NCBI GenBank assembly: GCA_965222895.1
Contig: CBDCVB010000002.1
Coordinates: forward strand, 1 to 64,000
Length of the DNA stretch: 64,000 bases
Direction of reading: 5' to 3'
From: Bin87 sp965222895
GTDB lineage: Bacteria > Chloroflexota > Dehalococcoidia > Lucifugimonadales > UBA3495
The notes under the pieces are model-generated. The model made no database searches. It was not told the origin of the DNA and saw nothing but the letters and a program-made list of their open reading frames with translations. How positions within the stretch are numbered: the stretch's first letter is position 1; each line of letters starts with the position of its first letter. Positions 1 through 8,165 of this stretch are shown in pieces. Made by a program: the position numbers and the translations under genes.

Positions 1-77
1 TGTCCAGAATCCGCTCATGGTTCGACAGGCTCACCACCAACCGATTTTCAAGGACTTTGCAATCGTCCTGCCGGCCA

Positions 78-147
78 TGCGTACCCGCTTTGTCATTGCG
101 AGCGTAGCGTGGCAATCTCGTCGCCGTAGCAACGGCGGTTCGCCGAC
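78..147. repeat. Left half of palindromic intergenic repeat, split by IS66
   Basis: This stretch carries GTCATTGCGAGCGTAGCG and GGCAATCTCG, and its other half resumes at 1600-1662 and ends in CTCGCAATGACA. The halves are separated by the IS66 element at 148-1599. An intact copy in the opposite orientation lies at 2309-2428, including the outer GCGTACCCGCTTTGTC flank. With the IS removed the repeat would form a hairpin of roughly 110 bp. Such repeats are widespread intergenic elements of unknown function in many bacteria. Confidence 0.75.
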
Positions 148-1599
148 GTAACTGTTCAGAGTTGCGGGGAAGTGAGCAGTTGTCGGCAAGCGGCGAGGGG
201 ATTCAGTCCTTGGGCGCGCCAGGTGCCGAAGAGGGAAGCCAGGGTCATCTTGCTTCTGCTGCCCCGTTGCGACCGGGTGCCGCCGCTGATCTTGCGGCTG
301 ACGACCAGGTGGCGCCGGCTGCGTTCGGCGGCGTTGTTGTCCGGTGTCGCCTCCGGTTCGGCCACGAAGACGAAGAGTTCTTTGATATGGCGCTCAATGC
401 GTCGGCACAGCTTGGCCTGAGCCGCTGACGAGTCGTCCAAGCAAGGCTGGCAGATGGTCAGCAGCTGCCGTTCCAGAACCAGTTGTGCGGTGCGCCGCCG
501 CTTGGTCTGGGGATGGGCGCTGGCTTTGGCCCGGTCGTAAATCTCGTGGACGGCGTCGGCCCACTGCGCCAGCTTTCGGTCCTTCGGATAGAGGACCTTC
601 AGGTCGTGAATGTCCCGCAACAGATGAACCCAGCAGCGTTGCTTGGGGCCGTCGTAATGGTGGTAGGCAGCGTAGAAATCGCTGACCAGCACACCGGAGA
701 AGGTGTCGCCCAGAGCTTCATCCACCACTTCCTTGTTGCGACCCCGCCGCAGGAAGTAGCGCGCCGATGGGGTGCTGAAAGTCCACACGTAGCCGTTGTG
801 GCCATCCTCACGCCAGCCGGTCTCATCGGCGTGGACCACTGGACTGGCGCGGATCTGGGCGAGTATCCGGTCCACGGCGGCCTGGGCCTTTTGCGCGGTG
901 CGATGCACCGCAGCCATGATGGCTCCCACGCTGAGGCGCAGCCCATGGACGGTGCGCAGATACCGCTGGATGACGGCGATGGGCAGTCGGGCCTCCGCTC
1001 GGAGCGTGGCGATCAGGCTGACCAGGTTGATACCCATGCGCTGCTGGCCCAGCACCACGCCGTCCAGTTGCGCGGTGGGAACGCAGCGGCGTCGGCAAGC
1101 CGGACAATCCCTGGCGATATAGACGTGCTCGGTAACTTCCGCCGCAACCTGGGGCAACTCGATGACCTCCCGGGTGCGCTGGGTCCAGCCACCGGACAAC
1201 TGGGTTCCGCAGTCGGGACAGTGGTCCACCAAATGCTCCACCCGACGAGTGGGCGTCATGCGACGGCGGGCAAAGCCGTGGGGGCGCCGCTGGCGTGGCG
1301 CTTTGGGCTGGGCCGGTTTCCGGCTGGCTGTGGGTTTGAGGCCGGGCATCCCCCGGGCGCCACTGGGTTTGGCCCACCCTTCCAGCTGAGCAATCCGCCT
1401 CTCCAGGCGCTCGTTGATCGCCTGCTGCCTGGCTATGATGGCCTCCTGCCGTATGACGATGGCGATGAGCGCATCGCGGTCAGCGGTGGACAGGTCGATT
1501 TCCGGATCCATGCCCGTTATATGACATAACCACAACCCCTCGCGCCAGCCATCCCCGAACCTCTTTGAACCAATTCCCCCACCAAGTCTGAACAGTTAC
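148..1599 (-). mobile_element. IS66-family insertion sequence, copy 1
   Basis: The element is bounded by perfect 13-bp inverted repeats, GTAACTGTTCAGA at 148-160 and its complement at 1587-1599. It is flanked by an 8-bp direct duplication TCGCCGAC at 140-147 and 1600-1607, which is the usual IS66 duplication length. At 1452 bp with a single transposase gene and no tnpA or tnpB, it resembles the ISBst12-type subgroup of IS66. The intact duplication shows it entered here directly and has not been rearranged since. Confidence 0.95.
156..1535 (-). CDS. IS66-family transposase (single-gene type)
   Basis: A 459-residue DDE transposase. It has an N-terminal coiled segment (about residues 10-55), a basic Pro/Arg linker (60-95), a zinc-finger-like region with CPDC and CPAC pairs (about 108-150), and a catalytic core: the first Asp in VHADETGW (about 235), the second in SDFYAAY (about 287) and the Glu in AAERS (about 403). 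The stop codon lies inside the left inverted repeat. The first methionine has no clear ribosome site; the Met nine residues in (MDPEIDL) is an alternative start. The protein is intact and is the most diverged of the four copies in this window, with several substitutions in the linker. Confidence 0.93.
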   Translation of the reverse strand: MWLCHITGMDPEIDLSTADRDALIAIVIRQEAIIARQQAINERLERRIAQLEGWAKPSGARGMPGLKPTASRKPAQPKAPRQRRPHGFARRRMTPTRRVEHLVDHCPDCGTQLSGGWTQRTREVIELPQVAAEVTEHVYIARDCPACRRRCVPTAQLDGVVLGQQRMGINLVSLIATLRAEARLPIAVIQRYLRTVHGLRLSVGAIMAAVHRTAQKAQAAVDRILAQIRASPVVHADETGWREDGHNGYVWTFSTPSARYFLRRGRNKEVVDEALGDTFSGVLVSDFYAAYHHYDGPKQRCWVHLLRDIHDLKVLYPKDRKLAQWADAVHEIYDRAKASAHPQTKRRRTAQLVLERQLLTICQPCLDDSSAAQAKLCRRIERHIKELFVFVAEPEATPDNNAAERSRRHLVVSRKISGGTRSQRGSRSKMTLASLFGTWRAQGLNPLAACRQLLTSPQL

Positions 1600-1662
1600 T
1601 CGCCGACGTGTGTTCAACCTCATCGAGATTGCCACGTCGCCATGCTCCTCGCAATGACAGAT

Positions 1663-2149
1663 TACGGATTAAAGTAGTACCCGCCACTGACACCGGCCCC
1701 TTGCGCCCTCGGATTCCCCATCCCTATCATCAATCCTGTCAGGCAACTCCGGCCAGACCTCGCGATCCTCGCCGGAACCGCCAAAACTGCATCTCACTAG
1801 CAAGGCGAATACGGTTTCAGGGCGACCACGGCCCAGTCGGTTATCTAGCAGAATGGCTGTGCGCCGGCTGCACCCGTCATACTCAACGGGAACACGCCAG
1901 ACAGCCCAGCGGGAGTCACCACCGCCCCGTGCCGCGCTGCCCCGGTTCCATCAGCCGGTTGCCCGCGGGACACGGAAGCCTAGGACAAATCTATCTGCAC
2001 GCAAAAACAGCGTCGGGCCGTGCTCCGACACCGCCCCGAAACCGTAACGCCTGACACCAAAACCCACCACCCAAAAGGAGAAAGCCCATCAAACACCAAC
2101 CTTCTGAACCCTAAACTACCCAAACTCACACCTACCCGCTTCAAACCGC
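1663..2149. other. Intergenic, no supported gene
   Basis: About 490 bases between the split palindromic repeat and the tandem repeat array. Open frames exist on both strands, but they are rich in Arg, Pro and His, lack ribosome sites and match no recognisable family. I see no gene, RNA or clear terminator here. Confidence 0.5.
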
Positions 2150-2335
2150 CATTGCGAGCGCCCACCCCACCTGTCATTGCGAGGAGCGCCCACCCCACCT
2201 GTCATTGCGAGCGCCCACCCCACCTGTCATTGCGAGGAGCGCCCACCCCACCTGTCATTGCGAGAAGCGCCCACCCCACCTGTCATTGCGAGGAGCGCCC
2301 ACCTCCCCTGTCATTGCGAGGAGCGTAGCGACGTG
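2150..2335. repeat. Tandem array of CATTGCGAG units
   Basis: Seven head-to-tail copies of a 25-28 bp unit with core CATTGCGAG(GAG)CGCCCACC. Units differ by presence or absence of a GAG triplet and by point changes. The last copy merges directly into the palindromic repeat at 2309, so the array looks like an expansion of one arm of that repeat. Confidence 0.85.
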
Positions 2336-2428
2336 GCAATCCCGATGAGATTGAACACACTTCGGCGAACCGCAGTTGCTACGGCGACGAGATTGCCACG
2401 CTACGCTCGCAATGACAAAGCGGGTACG
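2309..2428. repeat. Intact palindromic intergenic repeat
   Basis: The arms TGTCATTGCGAGGAGCGTAG and the complementary CTACGCTCGCAATGACA enclose GACGTGGCAATCCCGATGAG and a matching CGACGAGATTGCCACG. It is the inverted partner of the copy interrupted by IS66 at 78-1662. It could fold into a long hairpin and may act as a transcript end, but that is inference. Confidence 0.75.
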
Positions 2429-2585
2429 CATGAGGGACGCCCCAGCGGTGGCCGTCAGCGACGTTGTGGCTGCGGTTGGCAGTGTCTATGCCCGGTGATA
2501 AACTGGCGCCACCGGTGCTCTGGCGCCGACTTGCACCGCGACCCAAGTGAACAGGCAAACACTCGCTACACCTGAGGTGATGACC

Positions 2586-3377
2586 ATGATACGGATGGGA
2601 GCAACCGGTTCCACATCCCACTTGGACCTTTGCCGGGCGTTGGAAACCGTGTTTCAACGGCGAGGCATCGAGTTCGACTGGGTGCTGTACTCCGGCTACG
2701 ACGAGATGGTTGACGCATTCGTGCGGGGTGAGGTGAATGTTGCCTGGAACGGCCCCCTGTCCCACGTCAAGATGCGCCGCGCCTTCTCCGATGTGGCCCC
2801 GGTGATTGCAATGCGGGACGTGGACATAGATTTCACCACGAACTTCATAGTCCGCGCCGACTCGCCCATCCGCACGGTGGAAGATTTGCCCGGTACCCGG
2901 TTTGCGCTGGGCGCGCGCAACTCGGTGCAGGCGGGACTGCTGCCGGTGCATTTTCTGAAACAACTCGGCATCAATCCCTCCAACGACCTCGCCACCGCCG
3001 ACTTCTACGACCAGCGCTCGCCGGTGCGCGTATCGGATGAGCTCGACGTGGTGGCCCGCGTGCTGGCCAGGGAATATGACGCTGGCGCAGTCAGCGGGCG
3101 CGTTCTGGATACGCTGCAACCCGACGACGGCATCGACCCCACTGCCCTGCGCGTATTATGGACCAGCCTAGGATACAGCCATTGCTGCTTCACCGCCCGC
3201 CCCGACCTGCCCGCCGGCGATGCTTCCGAATTCACGTCAACCCTGGTGTCCGTTGACGATAGCGACGCTGTTGGTCGGGCAGTGTTGAAAGCAGAGGCCT
3301 GCGACCGGCTGGTGGCGGGCATAAATGACGGTTGGGATGTGATAGAAGCGGCGGCGTTGGCGGAGGGGTTGATCTGA
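2586..3377 (+). CDS. PhnD-like phosphate/phosphonate-type substrate-binding protein
   Basis: A 263-residue protein resembling the PhnD/TAXI-type periplasmic binding fold: an early strand MIRMGATGST, a mid-lobe LSHVKMRRA, then EDLPGTRFALGARNSVQAG, which matches the hinge and ligand loop of PhnD-like proteins, followed by DAGAVSGRVLD. The start at 2586 is favoured because a GAGG sits 8 bases upstream; an earlier in-frame start adds about 13 residues. No signal peptide or lipobox is visible and no ABC permease or ATPase gene lies nearby. It is therefore either a stand-alone cytoplasmic member or orphaned from its transporter. The family call is fairly secure; the ligand is unknown. Confidence 0.75.
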   Translation: MIRMGATGSTSHLDLCRALETVFQRRGIEFDWVLYSGYDEMVDAFVRGEVNVAWNGPLSHVKMRRAFSDVAPVIAMRDVDIDFTTNFIVRADSPIRTVEDLPGTRFALGARNSVQAGLLPVHFLKQLGINPSNDLATADFYDQRSPVRVSDELDVVARVLAREYDAGAVSGRVLDTLQPDDGIDPTALRVLWTSLGYSHCCFTARPDLPAGDASEFTSTLVSVDDSDAVGRAVLKAEACDRLVAGINDGWDVIEAAALAEGLI

Positions 3378-3669
3378 CGAGGGGACGAGGTACGCTGTTA
3401 ATGTGGCGAGGATCATCTGCTACGTTGAGATCAACAATTTTTCGTGAGTTCCCTGCACAGTCGCCCACAGGAGCAAAGATACTATGACACGCGAGACCAG
3501 AAAGGACTGGCCGACTGGACAAGACTAACCTTGTGTACAACTGATGGACTCCCGTCAGATATAGAAAGGAATTTGGTTGGACGCGGTGTCACGATAGAGC
3601 CACTTTATCTACGCTGCGGCCTGGCATCCCACAAAAATCGAAGTTGTCGGAAATGATAGAGATGATGCG
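3378..3669. other. Intergenic, no supported gene
   Basis: About 290 bases between the binding-protein gene and the duplicated HEPN-like gene. Short frames exist but carry no recognisable motif or good ribosome site. Confidence 0.4.
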
Positions 3670-4428
3670 ATGCTGACGCCCGAGCAGTTGCAGAATATGC
3701 GAGACTTTCTGGACGCCGCCGACCGGGAGTTTGAGAATGCCAACGCTTTGGCCAGCACGGAACGGTTGTGGGATGCTATTACGCATAACCTCAAAGCTGT
3801 GGCAGACCAAAAGGGCTGGGAATACGATACGAACCACCTCTTTCCGGTGGTGCAGAAACTGGCCGACGGGGATGGGCAGCTTGGCGACATCCTCGAGGGC
3901 ATATTTCTCGCGGCGAAAGCCCACCCCGGCTTGGTTTGCGCCGAGTATATCCGGTTTGAGTACGGCGACACGCACCGGGCGCGGCGGCTGGCGCGAGAGT
4001 TCATTGACACGGTTCTGGAGCGGGCCGCACAATCCGACACCTCCACTTTGTTCCACGAGGGCGCGATGCAAACGCAACAGCAGATGAAAACAACCCAGGA
4101 CTACCTGGCCGCCGCCGACCGGGAGTTTGAAAACGCCAACGCGCTGGCGGCCACAGAACACCTGTGGGCGGCGATTACGCATACCCTCAAGGCCGTGGCC
4201 GACAAAAACGGTTGGGACTATGATGCCGATGACCTCTACCCCGTGGTGGAGAAGGTAGCCAAAATGGATGAGCAAGTCGGCGAGGTACTGCTCAGTTCGT
4301 ATGGCGCGGCGGAAGGGTATCCGAATCTGGTTCGCGCCGGTTATCTCCGAATTGAGGATGGTGATACCCACTGGGCCCGGCGGGTAGCGCACGAGTTCAT
4401 CGGTACGGTAAAAGAAATGGCGGGCTAA
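3670..4428 (+). CDS. Tandem PaREP1/HEPN-like two-domain protein
   Basis: The 252-residue product is an internal duplication. Residues about 8-115 and 142-250 align almost throughout, sharing LAAADREFENANALA, LWxAITHxLKAVA, GWxYD, PVVxK, GDTHxARR and EFIxTV. The helical pattern with a Trp-Xaa-Ala-Ile/Val-Thr-His-(Xaa)-Leu-Lys-Ala-Val-Ala stretch resembles PaREP1-type HEPN-related proteins. Classic HEPN RNases need an RxxxxH motif, and I cannot place one confidently, so activity is doubtful. A third related unit lies at 4611-4811. HEPN-type proteins often partner nucleotidyltransferases, but none is adjacent. Confidence 0.5.
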   Translation: MLTPEQLQNMRDFLDAADREFENANALASTERLWDAITHNLKAVADQKGWEYDTNHLFPVVQKLADGDGQLGDILEGIFLAAKAHPGLVCAEYIRFEYGDTHRARRLAREFIDTVLERAAQSDTSTLFHEGAMQTQQQMKTTQDYLAAADREFENANALAATEHLWAAITHTLKAVADKNGWDYDADDLYPVVEKVAKMDEQVGEVLLSSYGAAEGYPNLVRAGYLRIEDGDTHWARRVAHEFIGTVKEMAG

Positions 4429-4432
4429 TCCG

Positions 4433-4549
4433 ATGACCCTACCAACGCTGCCGATTCCAGAACACTCACAAATAGCGTTGGCTTTGCCGGAGGAATCAGG
4501 CGCTGAATTTGACGCTGGCAAGGCGCTGAAAGGGTCGGAAATGCTGTGA
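4433..4549 (+). CDS. Small ORF after the HEPN-like gene
   Basis: A 38-codon frame (MTLPTLPIPEHSQIALAL at its start) beginning four bases after the stop of the duplicated HEPN-like gene. Its composition is protein-like but nothing in it is recognisable and no strong ribosome site precedes it. It could be translated by coupling or be chance. Confidence 0.25.
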   Translation: MTLPTLPIPEHSQIALALPEESGAEFDAGKALKGSEML

Positions 4550-4610
4550 GGCGCAGCCGCCCACGCTATGATAGCCGTCGCCCTCAGGCAAAACCGACCT
4601 TACGACAGCC

Positions 4611-4811
4611 ATGGCGCGCTTAAAGAACCTTGCCAAGCAGTTGCGCACCAATACCGGTCAGCCATACTGGCTCACCGAGTTCAACATATCGGAAAGGTTC
4701 CACAGCAATTTCTATCACGGACAAGAGAGCGACATTTGGACTGCGCGCTACCGGCCGCGGATACGCCGTTTCGTCGCCCGCCTAGTGGCCGTGGTTGACG
4801 AACCCGTTTGA
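4611..4811 (+). CDS. Short PaREP1/HEPN-like protein or fragment
   Basis: A 66-residue frame containing ISERFHSNFYHGQESDIW, which resembles the C-terminal half of PaREP1-like proteins (a helix ending in HxNFYxG followed by a pair of charged residues). It is much shorter than a full unit (about 110 residues), so it may be a truncated relative of the two units encoded just upstream. It ends 12 bases before the dehydrogenase gene. Confidence 0.4.
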   Translation: MARLKNLAKQLRTNTGQPYWLTEFNISERFHSNFYHGQESDIWTARYRPRIRRFVARLVAVVDEPV

Positions 4812-4823
4812 GGAGTTGACACC

Positions 4824-5729
4824 TTGACTGAGAAAATCGGCTTTATCGGCTTGGGCCGCATGGGGTTACCGATGTCCTACAACCTGCTGCGCGCCGGCTA
4901 CGATCTGACGGTTCACAACCGGAGCCAGGAGAAGGTACGCCAGATCGCCGACGCCGGCGCCACCGCGGCCACGTCTGCCGCCGAAGTTGCGGCCACCTGC
5001 GAAATTGTTCTGGTCTGTCTGCCCGATGTGGCCACCTGCGAAACGATACTCCTCGGCGACGACGGCGTACTGGCCAACGCCCGCTCCGGCCAAATCATCG
5101 TCGACCACAGCACGGTGGGGGCAGCAACGTCCAAAGCCTGCGCCGCCGCCGCCGAGTCACGCGGCGCCATGTTCCTGGATGCGCCCATCAGCGGGGGCAC
5201 CGAACGCGCCACCGACGGCACGCTGACCATCATGGTAGGCGGGCCAAAGGAAGCGTATGACAAAGCGCTGCCGGCCTTCGACATAATGGGGGCAGTGGTC
5301 CGCCACGTCGGGCCGACCGGCAGTGGGACCGCTGCCAAGCTGGTCAATCAGCTGCTAGTCGGCGTCCACATGGTTGCCGCCGCCGAAGCGATGCTGCTGG
5401 GGGCAAAGTCGGGCGCTGACCCGGCGCTGGTGTTCGAACTGGTCAATTCGGGTTGGGGACAAAGCTTCGTCCTAGGCCGCAACGCTACGGCGATGCTGGA
5501 TCGCGACTTTGACGGCGCCCGCACCCAGCTGCGGGTTTTCCTGAAGGACCTGGGACTCATCCAGGAAATGGCCCGCGACCTCGATACCCCCATCCCCGGC
5601 GGCGACCTGGCGTACCGATTGCTGGGCGAGGCGGTTGAGCAAGGGTTGGGAGATTTGGACAGCGCCGCCATCGTACTGCCTATGGAAGAGCAGGCCGGTT
5701 TCACAATCCAGCGCAAGGACGCCGGGTAA
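4824..5729 (+). CDS. NAD(P)-dependent beta-hydroxyacid dehydrogenase (HIBADH/tartronate semialdehyde reductase family)
   Basis: A 301-residue cytoplasmic dehydrogenase of normal family length. The N-terminal Rossmann motif is GFIGLGRMGLPM (residues 6-17) followed by HNRS, where the Asn-Arg suggests NADP use. The substrate loop DAPISGGTERATDGTL (about 115-130) and the catalytic-Lys segment GTAAKLVNQ (about 170) are intact. The start is TTG at 4824 with GAGGAG eight bases upstream. Substrate cannot be told from sequence: 3-hydroxyisobutyrate and tartronate semialdehyde are both possible. It precedes a class IV aminotransferase by 48 bases, which fits branched-chain amino acid metabolism. Confidence 0.85.
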   Translation: MTEKIGFIGLGRMGLPMSYNLLRAGYDLTVHNRSQEKVRQIADAGATAATSAAEVAATCEIVLVCLPDVATCETILLGDDGVLANARSGQIIVDHSTVGAATSKACAAAAESRGAMFLDAPISGGTERATDGTLTIMVGGPKEAYDKALPAFDIMGAVVRHVGPTGSGTAAKLVNQLLVGVHMVAAAEAMLLGAKSGADPALVFELVNSGWGQSFVLGRNATAMLDRDFDGARTQLRVFLKDLGLIQEMARDLDTPIPGGDLAYRLLGEAVEQGLGDLDSAAIVLPMEEQAGFTIQRKDAG

Positions 5730-5777
5730 TTTGCATGGATAAACAGGATGGACAGGATGAATCGGGAGGATTAAACA

Positions 5778-6689
5778 ATGCCGGACGAAATGGTGGTGTA
5801 TTTCAACGGGGAAATGGTGCCGGTCGGTGAGGTTGGTATCTCCATCTACGACCGCGGCTTTCTGTATGGCGACGCCGTGTTTGACGCCACCCGCACCTTC
5901 GGCGGCAAGACGTTCCGCCTCGACCGACACATCGACCGCCTGTACGACTCGCTGCGCTACCTCCGCATCGAAGTGCCGATGAGCAAGGCCGAGATGATCG
6001 CCGCCACGGAAGCAGTCGTTGCCCAAAACTATCCGCTGCTGCCGGCCGGCCAAGATATGTGGGTTATGCAGCGCGTCAGCCGGGGCGTAGAATCGCCCAA
6101 CCGCGCTGGCGGCCTCACACCCACCATCCTGATCGAGAGCCACGCCATCCCCTTTGCCAGCCGCGCCCCCCTGTACCGCGACGGCGCCCGCGTCAGCACC
6201 CCTTCGGTGCCCCGGATTCCGCCCCGTTTCCTCAGTCCCCGCGCCAAGACGCACAACTATCTCAACCTGATATTGGGTGAACTGGAAGCGCACGGCGAGG
6301 ACCCCCAGGCCTGGGCGGTGTTGCTCGATGAGTTTGGCAACCTCACCGAAGGTCGGGGCAGCAATATCTTCGTGGTCAAGGACGGCGTCGCGCTGACTCC
6401 CAAATCGCAGTACGTGCTGGAAGGCGTTACCCGCAACCAGACCCTGGAACTGGCCGGCGGCCTGGGCATTCCAACCGCAGAGTGCGACATCGACCTCTAC
6501 GACGCCTACACCGCCGATGAGGCTTTCCTGACTTCCACCAGCCTTTGCATCTGCCCGGTGTCCGCAATCAACGGCGCTCCGGTTGGCGACGGTGCGGTGC
6601 CCGGCCCAATCACCCACCGGCTGATGACAGCGTTCAGCGACCTGGTTGGCATGGATTTCGCCGACCAGTACCTCGCTCATTTGGCGTAA
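5778..6689 (+). CDS. PLP class IV aminotransferase (IlvE-like)
   Basis: A 303-residue fold-type IV PLP enzyme. It begins with FNGEMVPVGEVGISIYDRGF and GDAVFDATRTF, typical of branched-chain or D-amino-acid aminotransferases. The PLP lysine lies in SPRAKTHNYLNL (Lys about 159) and the PLP-ring Glu in LTEGRGSNIF (about 193). A GGAGG precedes the ATG by about ten bases. Most likely it transfers amino groups between branched-chain amino acids and 2-oxoglutarate; D-alanine transaminase and 4-amino-4-deoxychorismate lyase relatives cannot be excluded. Probably transcribed with the dehydrogenase upstream. Confidence 0.85.
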   Translation: MPDEMVVYFNGEMVPVGEVGISIYDRGFLYGDAVFDATRTFGGKTFRLDRHIDRLYDSLRYLRIEVPMSKAEMIAATEAVVAQNYPLLPAGQDMWVMQRVSRGVESPNRAGGLTPTILIESHAIPFASRAPLYRDGARVSTPSVPRIPPRFLSPRAKTHNYLNLILGELEAHGEDPQAWAVLLDEFGNLTEGRGSNIFVVKDGVALTPKSQYVLEGVTRNQTLELAGGLGIPTAECDIDLYDAYTADEAFLTSTSLCICPVSAINGAPVGDGAVPGPITHRLMTAFSDLVGMDFADQYLAHLA

Positions 6690-8165
6690 GCGTGGGTAAG
6701 ACAAGGAGAACCAAAATGACCACAGCAAGCCAAGCGAGATGGAGTTTCGCACCCACTGGCGGCGGCATTATCCACGGCTACAACAACGCCGGCGCTGAAC
6801 ATTTTAAGCAGGACCCCATTGGCAAACTGGTGCGGGAAACTATCCAGAATTCCCTGGATGCCCATGAGGATGGCCTGGACGCGGTCATCGTTGACATTCA
6901 ACAGTGCGACATCGATCGGAGATACATCGGGGCGGACTCACTGAAACTCCATCTGCAACGAGCCTTGGAACGCACTTGCAAAACCGGACAAGTTGAAGGG
7001 CAGGAGGACTACCGCAAAGCCCTCGACATCATTGATGGGCCAATTATTCCGTGCCTGGTCATCGTTGACCGCAACACCACCGGGTTGCAGGGCCGCAAGT
7101 GGGACAGCCTCATTCGTGAGGAAGGCGTCCCTGAGAAGGGTATAGTCGGGGATGTGGGAGTAGCCGGCGGCTCCTTCGGCATCGGCAAAAATGCTTCTTA
7201 TAACGTTGCCGGCTTGCATACGGTCATCTACTGCACCAGGTACACCGACGGCAAAAGAGGCCGGGTTGAAAAGATGACCGGGCGCGCTCAGTTGGTTAGT
7301 CACCAAGACCCGCAAGGGATGGATATGCTGCAGCACATTGGGTTTTACGCCGGAGAGGACGGCGAGCCGCTCACCGGGCCGGACATACCAACGCCCTTCC
7401 GCCTAGACGAACCCGGCACCGGATTGTGGATAACCGGATTTACACCGGGACGAACCGACTGGCAACGAGCAGCCGTCCGCGCTACGGTTGATAGCTTTTT
7501 CCATGCCATACACCATCGTAACCTGGAAGTTTGGATAGGCGAAAAGCAAATCAGTTATGACACCATCGACAGCATCATAGAAGAAGTCAGCAACAACCGA
7601 AATCGGCAGACCAAGTACTATTACCGCGCAATCCGTGGGGAACCCAGTGGTACTACCCTTCCCACCGGGCCGATTGGAGCGCTTGACGTGTACATTGATA
7701 ATGAGACCGACGCGCCGAAACGAGTTGCTTACGTCAATCGCCGTGGGATGCTAATTACCGACACTCGGGAGAGGCGGCGCAGCAACCCGTTTTACCCCGG
7801 CAGTGGTCAGGGGATGTGGCCCAACTACGCGGCTGTCGTCATCGCTGCGGAAGATGCTACTGATCGGCTAATTCGTGGGATGGAAAACCCCTCTCACGAC
7901 ATCATATCCATTGACCGCCTGCCGAATGACGAGCAGCGCGAAGTTCGTCGGCACTTAGTCGACGTCAGTGGACAAATTCGGGACATTATCGCCAATGCAA
8001 TACGAGAACAGGAGGAGGCAGGGACTACCAACCTGCGGGAACTAGCCGAGTTTTTCCCCGACCTAGACCCGACGCTGCCAGGCAACCGCGAACTGGAGAT
8101 ACACACTACTACACCACGGATGCCGTCACACCACGTGGTCACAGTTGATGCACCGGAAGATGGGG

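Noticed and set aside
483..1529. Long plus-strand open frame of 348 codons opposite the IS66 transposase (and equivalents at 16658-17752 and 18119-19213)
   Set aside because: It is an antisense shadow repeated in every IS66 copy, rich in Gly/Val, with no domain or ribosome site.
1608..2054. 148-codon open frame after the first IS66
   Set aside because: Arg/Pro/His-rich, begins inside a palindromic repeat, no homology signal or ribosome site.
2150..2335. Tandem CATTGCGAG array considered as a CRISPR
   Set aside because: Units are directly adjacent with no unique spacers, so it is a simple tandem repeat.
6545..6715. Upstream extension of the GHKL gene overlapping the aminotransferase gene
   Set aside because: The extension is a shifted frame of the aminotransferase; the ATG at 6716 has AAGGAG and begins the conserved sequence.
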